A stretch of DNA of 36,897 bases from Archaeoglobus sp. (GTDB lineage: Archaea; Halobacteriota; Archaeoglobi; Archaeoglobales; Archaeoglobaceae): contig QNXS01000078.1 in the NCBI GenBank assembly GCA_003978865.1, positions 1-36,897 on the forward strand. The letters run 5' to 3'. Numbering within the stretch: the first letter of the stretch is position 1; every line of letters begins with the position of its first letter. Positions 8,226 through 17,076 of the stretch are shown piece by piece. The notes beneath the pieces are model-generated. The model made no database searches. It saw nothing but the letters and a program-made list of their open reading frames with translations, and was not told where the DNA came from. The translations under genes and the position numbers were made by a program.

Positions 8226-9335
8226 CTACATGAGGTCTTCGCTTGCCATTTCTATAGCCTTGTCTATTTCCCTCTTTAAGAACTCTGGCAATCCTTTAAT
8301 TTCAACATCAAGAAATCCCCTTATTATTGCCGATGTAGCTTCATCTCTTGTTAGACCCCTTGCCATAAGATAGAATATTTCTTCTTCAGCTATCCTGCCA
8401 ACAGCAGCCTCGTGACTTAGATCAACTTCTGGATTCATAGCCTCCAACTCAGGAACTGCGAGTATAGAACCCTTCTCCGAGAGCATGAGTCCCCTGCACT
8501 CAAGATGACCCTTACATCCTCTGCCTTCGCCCCTTATGTATCCCTTAGAGACAACTCTTCCTCCCTTACATATAGCTCTTGAAATTATATCCGCACTGCT
8601 TTTTTCACCCAAGATAGCTTTGTTTCCAAGTTCTATTACAGAATTATCGTGGGCAATTACAAGGCTTGTAAATACCGCCTTTGCATTCTTTCTCAAGTAA
8701 GCTACTGGATAACTTTCAATGTACTTAACAGGGCTAAGTAGCACGTAGTTACTGACCAGTATTCCGTCCTCCTCTACAACAGCCCCGCTCCTCGGTCTAA
8801 CTTCAATGTCCGGCTGCCAGTTATGTATCATTGTGAAAGTTAGCTTTGCACCTTTCTTTACAAAAAATTCTGACACTCCAATATGCATTCCAACTGAGCT
8901 TGGATGAGAAGTACAACCCGAGATAATGTTCAACTCGGAGCCTTCCTCCGCAACAACAAGATTGTATACTTTCTGTGCTTTAACTCTTTTGAGATATAAA
9001 CATGCTTCAACAGGTATGTCTATTTTGCAGTCAGGTAAAGCTCGAATGAAGTAACCATTAAAATCTTCGGCAGCTATTTTTGTGTACTCATCTTTGTCTC
9101 TGCTAACGATTTTCCACATGTAGTCTTTGACCCAGTCATACTTTTCAATTGCTTCCTTTATACTCATAACCTCAATTCCCTCAAGCCATCTGTAAGCTCT
9201 TGCTTCCTGATCAACTTGCAAAAAACTTGCTGACCTCTTGCTCGAGTCAAATTCAACTCCAACGCTTCTCGCTCTCTCAGCAACATTCAAAATTTCTGAA
9301 TCTGATTCAAACTGAGATTTTTTTGGATCTTCCAT
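8226..9335 (-). CDS. sufB: SufB/SufD-type Fe-S cluster scaffold protein
   Basis: 369 residues with the parallel beta-helix core of the SUF scaffold. The family-typical C-terminus is HEAAVGRIAEEEIFYLMARG, followed by LTRDEATSAIIRGF. Archaea commonly have a single SufB-like scaffold that works with SufC. This one is near the length of SufD, so the SufB label follows the archaeal pairing rather than a diagnostic motif. The start has GAGGTG about 6 bases upstream and lies 9 bases after SufC. Confidence 0.85.
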   Translation of the reverse strand: MEDPKKSQFESDSEILNVAERARSVGVEFDSSKRSASFLQVDQEARAYRWLEGIEVMSIKEAIEKYDWVKDYMWKIVSRDKDEYTKIAAEDFNGYFIRALPDCKIDIPVEACLYLKRVKAQKVYNLVVAEEGSELNIISGCTSHPSSVGMHIGVSEFFVKKGAKLTFTMIHNWQPDIEVRPRSGAVVEEDGILVSNYVLLSPVKYIESYPVAYLRKNAKAVFTSLVIAHDNSVIELGNKAILGEKSSADIISRAICKGGRVVSKGYIRGEGRGCKGHLECRGLMLSEKGSILAVPELEAMNPEVDLSHEAAVGRIAEEEIFYLMARGLTRDEATSAIIRGFLDVEIKGLPEFLKREIDKAIEMASEDLM

Positions 9336-9344
9336 TTTAACACC

Positions 9345-10112
9345 TCATCGCCTCTCCTCAACACACTTTCTTATACAAGCCTCGTAACCGTACTTGGTTA
9401 TGTGCTCAAGTATTTTGTATGGATCACCTATACATGATATTCTGCCGTTGAACAGAACCACACCATAATCGGCATCCACGTAATCCAGTATATGGCCAGT
9501 GTGTGTTATCACGAGACCGGATTTCCGTCTGTCTTCCTCCTTCTTATCCCTCTCAAGCAACTTTTTTATTGCCCTTCCAACAATTGCTATGTTCTCCAGA
9601 TCCACCCCGCTATCAGGTTCGTCGAGCATAACAAATTCAGGATCTAACACCATTAGCTGAAGAAGTTCTGACTTTTTAATTTCACCTCCGCTAAAACCAT
9701 CATTTACAGCCCTGTCGAGCATGTCTTCCATTCCAACAAACTTTGCACAGCTATCTATCCTTTTTTCAGCTTCCTCTTCACTAAGACCTGCTACATTTGC
9801 GCATTTCCTTAGCAGGTCTATCAACTTAACTCCACTAACTTTTGGAGGGTTCTGGAAGGCAATTCCTATACCTCTCCTTACTCTCTCATCTGTGCTGAGA
9901 TTTGTTATGTCTTCACCTCTTAGAGTTATTCTACCTTGAACAACTCTGTAATTTGGATGACCAACAATTGCTGAGAGTAGAGAGGATTTCCCACTGCCAT
10001 TGGGTCCAAACAGAACGAAAGTCTGACCTTCTTTGATATACAAATTTACATTTTCAAGAATCCTTCTACCTCCAGCTTCAACGCCAAGATTAATTACCCT
10101 CAAAGACTCCAT
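9345..10112 (-). CDS. sufC: SufC ABC-type ATPase for Fe-S cluster assembly
   Basis: 255 residues. Walker A is FGPNGSGKSSLL (about residues 34-45), the signature motif is NDGFSGGEIKKSELLQL (about 138), and Walker B is FVMLDEPDSGVDLE with the switch histidine in VITHTGHIL. Spacing and the GFSGGE signature are those of SufC rather than a transporter ATPase. It drives the SufB scaffold encoded next. No good ribosome binding site precedes the ATG, so a leaderless start is likely. It is divergent from the glycosyltransferase. Confidence 0.93.
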   Translation of the reverse strand: MESLRVINLGVEAGGRRILENVNLYIKEGQTFVLFGPNGSGKSSLLSAIVGHPNYRVVQGRITLRGEDITNLSTDERVRRGIGIAFQNPPKVSGVKLIDLLRKCANVAGLSEEEAEKRIDSCAKFVGMEDMLDRAVNDGFSGGEIKKSELLQLMVLDPEFVMLDEPDSGVDLENIAIVGRAIKKLLERDKKEEDRRKSGLVITHTGHILDYVDADYGVVLFNGRISCIGDPYKILEHITKYGYEACIRKCVEERR

Positions 10113-10216
10113 ACCAAAATCACTAAAACTGCGAAATTAAAACCTTTGGATGATAACTGATGGTCTACGATCTGGGAATTCAAAAAATTATTAACGTATA
10201 ATGCGTAATAAAAATT

Positions 10217-11359
10217 ATGATAACTGTTGGATTCATAACACGTTATCCGCCAACTCACTGTGGTATAGCAGAATATTCAAAGTTTCTGATTTCTGCACTT
10301 CGCTCTCTAAACCCAAAAATGGAAGTCAAAGTATTCACAACAAGAGAATCGAGAATTGACAGGTACTTTGATGAGATAGGAGTGAAAGTTATACCGTGCT
10401 TTTCCAGATTTGAGAAAGATTACTCCGAGCTTGTGGATGCGGTAAATGAAGAGAAAGTCGACATACTTCATGTTCAGCATGAGTATGGAATTTTTGGGTA
10501 CGGTAGTGAAATAATCGATGCCCTGACGGAGATGAAGGAGGAGAGAATTGCAGAAGTTTGTGTTCTGACAACACATACAGTAGATCATCCTTACACGACC
10601 AGACCGGAGGTGTTTGAATTTCAGAATTCACTCAACCAGCTCGATGCCGTGGTTGTTCACAGCGATCTTCAGGAGTTTGAGTTGATAACACAGGGTGTAG
10701 ATGCAACAAAGATATGCCAGATACCCCACGGCACCCTTATAAATCCATACCTTGGATACACTAAACATTTTCTTGCCAAGAGTCTTGGGCTGGATGAAGA
10801 GTTTTGCGGGATTACTCTGGCAGTCCCCGGATTTATGAGGAGGGATAAAGGTGTTGACATCCTACTGGAAGCGCTTAACCATCTGAAAGAACTGAAGTTT
10901 ACGGTAATGCTTGCTGGGGAACCTCAAGATGAGGTTGTTAGGGAGCTTGTTGAAAACTTTGAATCAAAAACTGTACTGCTTGAAAGGTACCTTTCAAGTG
11001 ATGAAATACTAAGAGTTGTGGCTCTTGCAGATGCAATAGTTCTACCATACAAGGATAGAAAAGGCGCTTATGCTGTCAGCGGTATACTACATCTGTCAAT
11101 GGGAGGGCTGAAGCCGATATTGGGTAGCAGAACTCCAAGACTTGTCGAACTGTGTCAGCATGCTCCGTGGATGACGCTACCACCAAACAATGCACTTGAG
11201 CTTGCACGTAAGATTGAATGGCTCGTTAACAACTACGAGTTTACAGTATCGTATATGAGCGAACTTTACGCTTATGCAGCAAGAACGCAGTGGATAAGTG
11301 TGGCTCATGAACTCTACGAACTGTACAAGAAGCTTATGAGGAAAAAAATAGTATTATAA
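10217..11359 (+). CDS. GT4-type family 1 glycosyltransferase
   Basis: 380 residues in the GT-B fold. The N-terminal domain opens MITVGFITRYPPTHCGIAEY, where the glycine loop binds donor sugar, and includes VDILHVQHEYGIFGYG. The C-terminal domain has VPGFMRRDKGVDILLEAL and AIVLPYKDRKGAYAVSG, matching the retaining GT4 pattern with the usual EX7E glutamate region weakened to GAYAVSGIL. The donor and acceptor are not predictable; envelope glycan or compatible-solute synthesis are possibilities. A promoter-like A/T block (10183-10216) precedes the ATG closely, suggesting a short or absent leader. Confidence 0.78.
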   Translation: MITVGFITRYPPTHCGIAEYSKFLISALRSLNPKMEVKVFTTRESRIDRYFDEIGVKVIPCFSRFEKDYSELVDAVNEEKVDILHVQHEYGIFGYGSEIIDALTEMKEERIAEVCVLTTHTVDHPYTTRPEVFEFQNSLNQLDAVVVHSDLQEFELITQGVDATKICQIPHGTLINPYLGYTKHFLAKSLGLDEEFCGITLAVPGFMRRDKGVDILLEALNHLKELKFTVMLAGEPQDEVVRELVENFESKTVLLERYLSSDEILRVVALADAIVLPYKDRKGAYAVSGILHLSMGGLKPILGSRTPRLVELCQHAPWMTLPPNNALELARKIEWLVNNYEFTVSYMSELYAYAARTQWISVAHELYELYKKLMRKKIVL

Positions 11360-11377
11360 TATTATAGTATTTAAAAA

Positions 11378-11728
11378 CTAACCAAGATTTACAGCAAATT
11401 CTTTCTTTTTTATTTTGTTTATGAATATACTTATTATATATTTTCCTTTTAATTTATTTAAATTTATACATTTATTATAAATTATTATTTTTGAATTATT
11501 TAATTTATGGCAACTAAAGTATATATTAATATTTTTTTTATTTATTTTTATATCATCGTATTTTACTAAACAATTTGATTTTATTACAATATTTATATTC
11601 CAGTTAGATTTGTTATTGAAGAGAGTGACACTTAAGTTAAACTGATTTATGTTCCTATTTACCGGTTTTGCACACATGCATACTAAGGCTGCAACTACAA
11701 CCAACACCAGTGGCCTACGCATTATCAT
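11378..11728 (-). CDS. Small secreted, very A/T-rich protein
   Basis: 116 residues starting in a 4-base ATGA overlap with the MFS stop. An N-terminal signal peptide (MIMRRPLVLVVVAALVCMCAKP) may end in a lipoprotein-type cysteine. The mature part is beta-strand-like and extremely rich in Asn, Ile and Lys, in DNA far more A/T-rich than its neighbours (11400-11620). That composition suggests recent acquisition or weak constraint. I do not recognise a family. Confidence 0.5.
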   Translation of the reverse strand: MIMRRPLVLVVVAALVCMCAKPVNRNINQFNLSVTLFNNKSNWNINIVIKSNCLVKYDDIKINKKNINIYFSCHKLNNSKIIIYNKCINLNKLKGKYIISIFINKIKKKEFAVNLG

Positions 11729-12906
11729 AGCTTGGATGAGGTGATGTTAAAGCCTTTCTCTTTTAACACATGCAAAAAAGACACCGCAAGTGTGAGCAAA
11801 ATTCCGGATATATAAACACCATCAAGAGTAAAAAGACCAAAGAACAACGGTCCAACGGTCTGGCCAAGCTTTGAAACAGAGCCATATGTTGACATAATCG
11901 TTGCTCTTCCCTCCTCTTTGGTAAAGGAAACTATTAAATTCTGAAGAGTTGGGAGTACAGTTCCCTGAGCGTAACCAAAAATTATTGAGGGTATAAAAAA
12001 GCTCAATTCGTATCCTGAAAAGTAGGAAGCCAGAATTCCAGAAAGAGCGAGCGCGTATGCAAGAAAGCCAGCGGGAAGTATTTTGTTTCCAAGTTTCTTA
12101 CTTATTTTTGTTAGTTTTGCAGCAAAAATTGCTGTGGAAAGAGACATAGTCGCTTGGACCGCTCCGACAACAATGCTGTTTCCCCCAGTTTTGTAAATTA
12201 CGAAGGGCAGGTACGTTAAAAAAGTCCCGTAAAGTACAGCATAAGCTACCATGCCCGTTGCAAACAACCAGAGAATTTTTCTGCTGAAGAATTTCGAAAC
12301 TCTCGAAGCATACTCTGAAAAATTATCTTCGCACCTAATATCGGGTATTGGGGATACCATTACAAAAATGCTCGTTGGAACTGCAAGAAGGAACATGTAG
12401 AAAGGATACTTCCAGTTAAGGTGGGCAAGATAACCTCCGGTTAACTGGTAAAATGCAATGCCTGTTGTAAGAACGCTGGCGTTGTAGCCAATTATCTTCT
12501 CCCTGTCTATTCCTGTATAGCTGTCTCCAATTATGGTTGTTGAGAGGGCGACTAAGGCTGATGCTGATGAACCTTGAATAAGTCTGAAAATAACCATTGT
12601 TCTGAAGTTAACAAAAGTGCACAGAAAGCCAAAAATACCAAAAATGAGTATTGCTGTAGATGTAACAATTTTTCTACCAAATCTGTCAGCCATTACTCCG
12701 GTTACAGGCGAAAAAATAGTTCCGGGGAGTGTAAATGCCATTACAAGAATTCCCGCCTGAATTTTTGTCAGACCAAAAGCCTTAGCTATTACTGGCAGTG
12801 CGGGAGCTATAGCAGAAACACCCATAACTCCCATTAAAGTTATGGCATAGGCTGTATATTCTGGTTTCAAGCTTCCAAGCAACTTCAGCGAGCTCAAGTT
12901 AAACAC
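11725..12906 (-). CDS. Major facilitator superfamily transporter
   Basis: About 390 residues with roughly 12 hydrophobic segments. The MFS loop 2-3 motif GVMADRFGRKIV follows helix 2, and RLIQGSSASALVALSTT lies in helix 4. The family resembles drug/sugar efflux permeases. GTG 12906 is an obvious frame start, but GAGGTG then lies on top of it. A TTG at 12897, 6 bases after GAGGTG, has better spacing. It sits 1 base after the gate protein and overlaps the small secreted protein, forming one transport-like cassette. The substrate is unknown. Confidence 0.82.
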   Translation of the reverse strand: MFNLSSLKLLGSLKPEYTAYAITLMGVMGVSAIAPALPVIAKAFGLTKIQAGILVMAFTLPGTIFSPVTGVMADRFGRKIVTSTAILIFGIFGFLCTFVNFRTMVIFRLIQGSSASALVALSTTIIGDSYTGIDREKIIGYNASVLTTGIAFYQLTGGYLAHLNWKYPFYMFLLAVPTSIFVMVSPIPDIRCEDNFSEYASRVSKFFSRKILWLFATGMVAYAVLYGTFLTYLPFVIYKTGGNSIVVGAVQATMSLSTAIFAAKLTKISKKLGNKILPAGFLAYALALSGILASYFSGYELSFFIPSIIFGYAQGTVLPTLQNLIVSFTKEEGRATIMSTYGSVSKLGQTVGPLFFGLFTLDGVYISGILLTLAVSFLHVLKEKGFNITSSKL

Positions 12907-12907
12907 C

Positions 12908-13852
12908 TCAGTGAAGTAGGAAAGCCAAGACCAAAGCTGTGTATACTATGTTCAACAGGGAGCTAATTATAGCTATTTTAAATCCCAACTTAACTCCAAA
13001 GTATGCTATTCTTCCCGGCAGGGAGTGCCTTACAAATATAACGGACATGGAAACTATACTTGTTAGCAGAAGAGCTGAAACCGCCTGAACTGGGGTAATA
13101 ACATTGCTCGAAAGTAAAGATCCAGCTGCAGCAAAGCCGGCAGTGGTATCGGCAACTCCAGCTGCAACTATTGCTGACGCCTGACTCGGAAGATTTAAAA
13201 TCCTGAAATTTTCAAAAGGTTTGAATGCTCTGTATTCAATCAAAATTGATGTAATTGTGTATACCAATATCAATCTTGGTAAGATTTTTTTCAATACATT
13301 AATTGATTTTTTAATTCCGGTTCTTACCATCTCTTTTTTGTTTATATTATTCTTTACATTTTCTATTTTTTCTCTATTTTTTATTTTTTTATTAAATTTA
13401 TTCTTAAGTAAAAAATGCCCTGATACAATCGCTGTTAGCGTAACACATGCACTTATAACCATTCTTGCAGATATGTACAGAATTCCGGCTTTAAGACCGA
13501 GCAAGGGAATCACTACAGGAATGAAGTAAACTAAAACATGGTTCAAAAAACTGAAAAAGCTACCCACAAAGGATGCAACTATGGTTTCCCTTTCGCTTAT
13601 GGTTTTCTGCTCATAAAAACTGGCAAGCATGGCACTCGCAGCATTTCCACTTGCCACGTACGTTATCACTGCAAGTCCGGATTCGGGAGATAGGTTTGCA
13701 AGCTTTATAATGGGTTTTATAATCCAAGATATTTTGTTTATTATACCAAACTCGTTTAAAATGTTTGCAAGTGTTATTGCAGCAACAAGAACGGGTATAA
13801 CATGAACAAAAAGGTAGTAGAGTTTTGAAATAATCAAAAAGTTTGATAACAT
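12908..13852 (-). CDS. Nucleoside-recognition (Gate) domain membrane protein
   Basis: 314 residues, about 8 membrane segments in two related halves. The Gate-domain signature (ANLSPESGLAVITYVASGNAA, and in the second half VAAGVADTTAGFAAAGSLLS) matches SpmA/FeoB-like gate proteins common in archaea. They are thought to form a small transport pore; no substrate is proven. A lysine/asparagine-rich loop near the middle is unusually A/T-rich. The start is 8 bases after the rpoF stop. Confidence 0.75.
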   Translation of the reverse strand: MLSNFLIISKLYYLFVHVIPVLVAAITLANILNEFGIINKISWIIKPIIKLANLSPESGLAVITYVASGNAASAMLASFYEQKTISERETIVASFVGSFFSFLNHVLVYFIPVVIPLLGLKAGILYISARMVISACVTLTAIVSGHFLLKNKFNKKIKNREKIENVKNNINKKEMVRTGIKKSINVLKKILPRLILVYTITSILIEYRAFKPFENFRILNLPSQASAIVAAGVADTTAGFAAAGSLLSSNVITPVQAVSALLLTSIVSMSVIFVRHSLPGRIAYFGVKLGFKIAIISSLLNIVYTALVLAFLLH

Positions 13853-13859
13853 ATTAGAA

Positions 13860-14213
13860 TTATTCTTTATACTTACTTACAATTTCAAGAATCTCATCAA
13901 TCTGCTCTGGTGTAAGTGTTATTTTTTCCTTTGCGTAAATTACTCTAACTTCATCTCTTATTCTCGGCAATATATCAACTATTTTGATGGCTATATCCTC
14001 CCTACCAACCTGAGGTAGCTTCTTAAGTTCAGAAACCAACTCCTTAGCTTTATCCGCAGGAAGCTTGGAAAAAAGTCTAAGATGCTTTAGTGCTCTCCTT
14101 GTTTCAAAAGTTAACTCAGCAGCGGACTTCCTCTCTTCTATAATTTTTTCCATTATTTCTTTTGCCTCTGAAATTGTAATATAACTAAAATCTAAAACCT
14201 CTTTAAACGCCAT
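13860..14213 (-). CDS. rpoF: DNA-directed RNA polymerase subunit F (Rpo4)
   Basis: 117 residues. The N-terminal helix (EVLDFSYITISEAKEIMEKI), the RRALKHLRLFSKLP segment and the C-terminal HRDC-like helical domain (KITLTPEQIDEILEIV) are those of archaeal Rpo4/RpoF. It forms the stalk with Rpo7 and helps open-complex formation and termination. It ends the pus10-L21e-rpoF operon, a common archaeal order. Confidence 0.92.
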   Translation of the reverse strand: MAFKEVLDFSYITISEAKEIMEKIIEERKSAAELTFETRRALKHLRLFSKLPADKAKELVSELKKLPQVGREDIAIKIVDILPRIRDEVRVIYAKEKITLTPEQIDEILEIVSKYKE

Positions 14214-14218
14214 AGAGA

Positions 14219-14518
14219 TCAGCCCAAAACTTTTTGGGGTTTCAGATGTTCTGGTCTGATTATCAGAGTTTTCATCTTTCCACCATCCCTAACCTTCACC
14301 AAGTAAGCTTTACCTCTCTGTCCAACAACAACACCTGTCCTGCCCTGAAATCTCGGGTGAGGCATACCCTTATGAACAGCTGGCTCTATATCTATATGAA
14401 CGTACTGTCCAACTTCAAACGTTTGAAGAACTTTTCTTATTTTAACACCTTTCTCTCTTACGCTTTTTCTCAGCTTTTTACCGGACTTGAACCTAAAACC
14501 GTGTGATTTCCAACCCAT
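14219..14518 (-). CDS. rpl21e: 50S ribosomal protein L21e
   Basis: 99 residues, full length. The archaeal/eukaryotic L21e signature is clear: an N-terminal SHGFRFKSGKKLRKSVREKG, then FEVGQYVHIDIEPAVHKGM, and PHPRFQGRTGVVVGQRGKAY. A start at 14518 lies 6 bases after the Pus10 stop. Lying between Pus10 and RpoF is typical. Confidence 0.96.
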   Translation of the reverse strand: MGWKSHGFRFKSGKKLRKSVREKGVKIRKVLQTFEVGQYVHIDIEPAVHKGMPHPRFQGRTGVVVGQRGKAYLVKVRDGGKMKTLIIRPEHLKPQKVLG

Positions 14519-14523
14519 ATCTT

Positions 14524-15678
14524 TTAACCTCCATTAACGTTTTCAAAGCAATTTAATCCACCCAACACTCCGAGTACATCAAGCCTGACAACTCTTGATG
14601 GGTTATTTAAAATTTCCGACAGACTTGGCTTTGTTCTACCATTATCTCCGCTTATAAGCTCTTTTATGTAAAGCCCGCTATCAGCTTCCACGGTTATTAC
14701 GGCTTTTTTCTCTCTTAACAGTATTAACTCAAGTTTGTACGTATTTCTTCTTCTAAGTACGTTTGCTCTTCTGTGTTCAACTCTCTTTGGAGTGAACTGA
14801 TTCACCACCGTGTAGCTAAGTTCTTCAAGAGCTTTCTCAAGCTCATCTCTACTTACATTCTTTTCAAATTCCACTATGGCTCTGTACTTTTTTCTGTAGT
14901 TTGCTGTCTTCAACTTTGAAACGTGCTTTGGCTCCGCAAATCCCAGAAACTTCACGGATAGCTTGCCACCAGTACTTCTATTAACGGCATCTTCAAGCTC
15001 TTTCAGATTCACACTCCTAATTTTTGGTTTTCTTATTTCAATAATAAAAGGTCTCCCGTTTCCAAGCATTCTTGCATCAATGTCCTCCCTTCCAGCCCCA
15101 TGAAGAATTGCCTCTTCTCCCTCTGTTAGCTTAAGGCACGGTTCGGATATCATTTCTTCAATTGAGGTTGGATACCTCTTACCAGTAAATCCACAAACTT
15201 GACATCCTCTCCCATTACATGCTGAACACATCCACCTTGTTTGAGGAATGCCTCTAACTCTCTTAATGTATCTGCCATAAATGTAAATAGGTGTTATCCT
15301 GAGTTTGTAGCTCAGATCCTCTGCATCCACATTAACAACAACATCAGCAATCTTTCCGCTTTTTCTGACATCTTCGGCTCCAAGCAACTTACACAGCCTA
15401 TTCGAAAGCTCATAGTTTATTTCATGCTTTATCTTTCCTGCTTCTCCAAAAAAGTAGTTTTCAAATTCCTTCACACTACCTTTTATTAAACATCCAACCT
15501 GAATACTGTTAATTTCATACTTATTTAACTCTTCAGCTATCTTTCCCGCAACATTTGATAGTCTCAAGAATAAACCGCAACAGTAAACACACTCCTCCTC
15601 TTCAACTTCATTAACTTCAGTAATTTCTATGCTTAATCCTTCAATCCTTTTTTTGCATCTTCTGCATAACTCAAGCAT
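14524..15678 (-). CDS. pus10: tRNA pseudouridine synthase Pus10
   Basis: 384 residues. The N-terminal zinc site uses C5/C8 and C30/C33. A THUMP-containing region follows, then a CSACNGRGCQVCGFTGKRYPT insert. The catalytic segment HGAGREDIDARMLGNG has the conserved Asp at about 201. Archaeal Pus10 makes pseudouridine 54 and/or 55 in the T-loop of tRNA. A second C-rich block (C151/C154/C159/C162) appears as in the family. It heads the operon with L21e and rpoF and is divergent from the Lrp gene. Confidence 0.93.
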   Translation of the reverse strand: MLELCRRCKKRIEGLSIEITEVNEVEEEECVYCCGLFLRLSNVAGKIAEELNKYEINSIQVGCLIKGSVKEFENYFFGEAGKIKHEINYELSNRLCKLLGAEDVRKSGKIADVVVNVDAEDLSYKLRITPIYIYGRYIKRVRGIPQTRWMCSACNGRGCQVCGFTGKRYPTSIEEMISEPCLKLTEGEEAILHGAGREDIDARMLGNGRPFIIEIRKPKIRSVNLKELEDAVNRSTGGKLSVKFLGFAEPKHVSKLKTANYRKKYRAIVEFEKNVSRDELEKALEELSYTVVNQFTPKRVEHRRANVLRRRNTYKLELILLREKKAVITVEADSGLYIKELISGDNGRTKPSLSEILNNPSRVVRLDVLGVLGGLNCFENVNGG

Positions 15679-15730
15679 CGATTACATCTCTCTTTATGAA
15701 CTATTTATGAATTATTAATATTTAGCTAAT

Positions 15731-15764
15731 TTTGGCTATAAACAACTTAGCCAAACAAATTTGG
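15731..15764. promoter_or_regulatory. Palindromic operator upstream of the Lrp gene
   Basis: A perfect 7-base inverted repeat, TTTGGCT (15731-15737) and AGCCAAA (15749-15755), has an 11-base spacer. A second, overlapping pair (CCAAA at 15751-15755, TTTGG at 15760-15764) lies just inside. The site is in the divergent pus10/lrp gap, just upstream of a TATA-like TTTATC near 15770. Lrp regulators bind such palindromes and commonly autoregulate. Confidence 0.5.
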
Positions 15765-15800
15765 AAAAGTTTATCTTCTTTGTGGTTTACAAAATAAACA

Positions 15801-16367
15801 ATGGATGGGAAAGATAAGGAAATTATTTCAATGCTACAGGAAAACGGGAGGATACCCATCTCAAAAATAGCGGAATCTGTGGGATTTTCTGTTATGGGTG
15901 TAAAAAAAAGAGTTGAAAAGTTAGAAAAAAGTAACTTACTTAAGATAAGATCTCTGTTAAATATAAAAAATCTTGGAGTCAAACTTGCAATAATTGCCAT
16001 TGAAATGAAGAATGCAGAATTTGTAGAAAAAACAATTGATAAGTTTAGAAATTGTCCAAGAGTGCTGAGATTCTTTGTAACGACTGGATCTTTCAATCTG
16101 TTTGCCATAATTGTAGCTGAGGACTACCATACCCTCGAAAGCATCAGTCTTGAAAAATGCTCTCTGAGAAATCAGGAAGGTATAAAGAGATTTGAAATTT
16201 ATCCAGTGCAGGATGTTTACTATACACCATACTTTGATTTAAACGTAATTCCGAAGAAGGAGCTTGATTATGCACCCTGCGGAGTTCATTGTTCGAGCTG
16301 TAGCAGATACAAAGAAGAAAGGTGTGTTGGCTGTCCTGTTACAGTACACTACAGGGGAGTGCTGTAA
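15801..16367 (+). CDS. Lrp/AsnC-family regulator with a C-terminal cysteine-rich tail
   Basis: 188 residues. The N-terminal HTH (KDKEIISMLQENGRIPISKI, ending MGVKKRVEKLE) is followed by an AsnC-type ligand domain (about residues 50-150) with the beta-strand-rich RAM pattern. The last 30 residues form a Cys cluster (APCGVHCSSCSRYKEERCVG, then CP) resembling the DUF3795-type metal-binding motif, an unusual addition. It may sense a metal or Fe-S/redox state. The start has little room for a leader, and TATA at about 15770 suggests leaderless transcription. A palindrome lies upstream. Confidence 0.8.
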   Translation: MDGKDKEIISMLQENGRIPISKIAESVGFSVMGVKKRVEKLEKSNLLKIRSLLNIKNLGVKLAIIAIEMKNAEFVEKTIDKFRNCPRVLRFFVTTGSFNLFAIIVAEDYHTLESISLEKCSLRNQEGIKRFEIYPVQDVYYTPYFDLNVIPKKELDYAPCGVHCSSCSRYKEERCVGCPVTVHYRGVL

Positions 16368-16373
16368 AAAAAA

Positions 16374-17024
16374 TTAAGTAAATTTTTGTAAAATTGCATT
16401 GATATCATTAAATACTTCATCTATGTTCTTTGTTCCATCCACATTGTATAGAATGCCCTTCTTTTCGTAATATTCGACGAGAGGTTCTGTCTGTTCTTTG
16501 TAAACTTTATACCTCTGTCTTACTGTTTCCTCCTTATCGTCGTCTCTTTGGTAGAGTTCTCCTCCACACTTGTCGCACTTGTTGTCCTCTTTTGGTGGAT
16601 TGTATATCAGGTGATAAACAGCTCCACAGTTTCTACAACTTCTTCTGTTGACTATTCTCTTCACGACCTCTTCTTCCGGTACCTGAATATTTATAACTGC
16701 ATCAATATTTTTTCCAAGCTCCTCAAGCATTTTGTCAAGAGCCTCAGCCTGAGGAATCGTCCTTGGAAATCCATCAAGAATAAAACCTTTTTCGCAGTCA
16801 GGTTGCTGGAGCCTCTCTTTTACTATACCTATAACAACCTCATCAGGAACAAGCTGTCCAGCATCCATATACTTTTTAGCCTCTTTTCCAAGTTCAGTTC
16901 CCTGTGCAACTGCATCTCTCAACATATCTCCCGTTGAAATCTGTGGAATCCCATATTTCTCTACTATAAGCTTTGCCTGTGTCCCTTTCCCAGAACCGGG
17001 TGGTCCGAGCAGAATCAGGTTCAT
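16374..17024 (-). CDS. adk: Adenylate kinase with zinc-binding LID
   Basis: 216 residues from ATG 17024. The P-loop is MNLILLGPPGSGKGTQAKL, with ISTGDMLRDAV and the arginine signature GFILDGFPRTIPQA. The LID domain carries two CxxC pairs (CRNCGAVYHL and CDKCGGELY), a structural zinc site. It interconverts ATP, ADP and AMP, and is the bacterial-type adk found in some Archaeoglobales rather than AdkA. A TTG six codons upstream is possible, but a TATA box 27 bases before the ATG supports a leaderless ATG start. Confidence 0.92.
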   Translation of the reverse strand: MNLILLGPPGSGKGTQAKLIVEKYGIPQISTGDMLRDAVAQGTELGKEAKKYMDAGQLVPDEVVIGIVKERLQQPDCEKGFILDGFPRTIPQAEALDKMLEELGKNIDAVINIQVPEEEVVKRIVNRRSCRNCGAVYHLIYNPPKEDNKCDKCGGELYQRDDDKEETVRQRYKVYKEQTEPLVEYYEKKGILYNVDGTKNIDEVFNDINAILQKFT

Positions 17025-17046
17025 GGAACTTTGTGAATTCAAGAAT

Positions 17047-17054
17047 GTTTAAAA
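17047..17054 (-). promoter_or_regulatory. adk TATA box
   Basis: TTTTAAAC on the minus strand, centred 27 bases upstream of ATG 17024. This is the spacing expected between a TATA box and a transcription start at the A of the start codon. Confidence 0.55.
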
Positions 17055-17076
17055 CTTTCTATTCTGTTTAACCACA

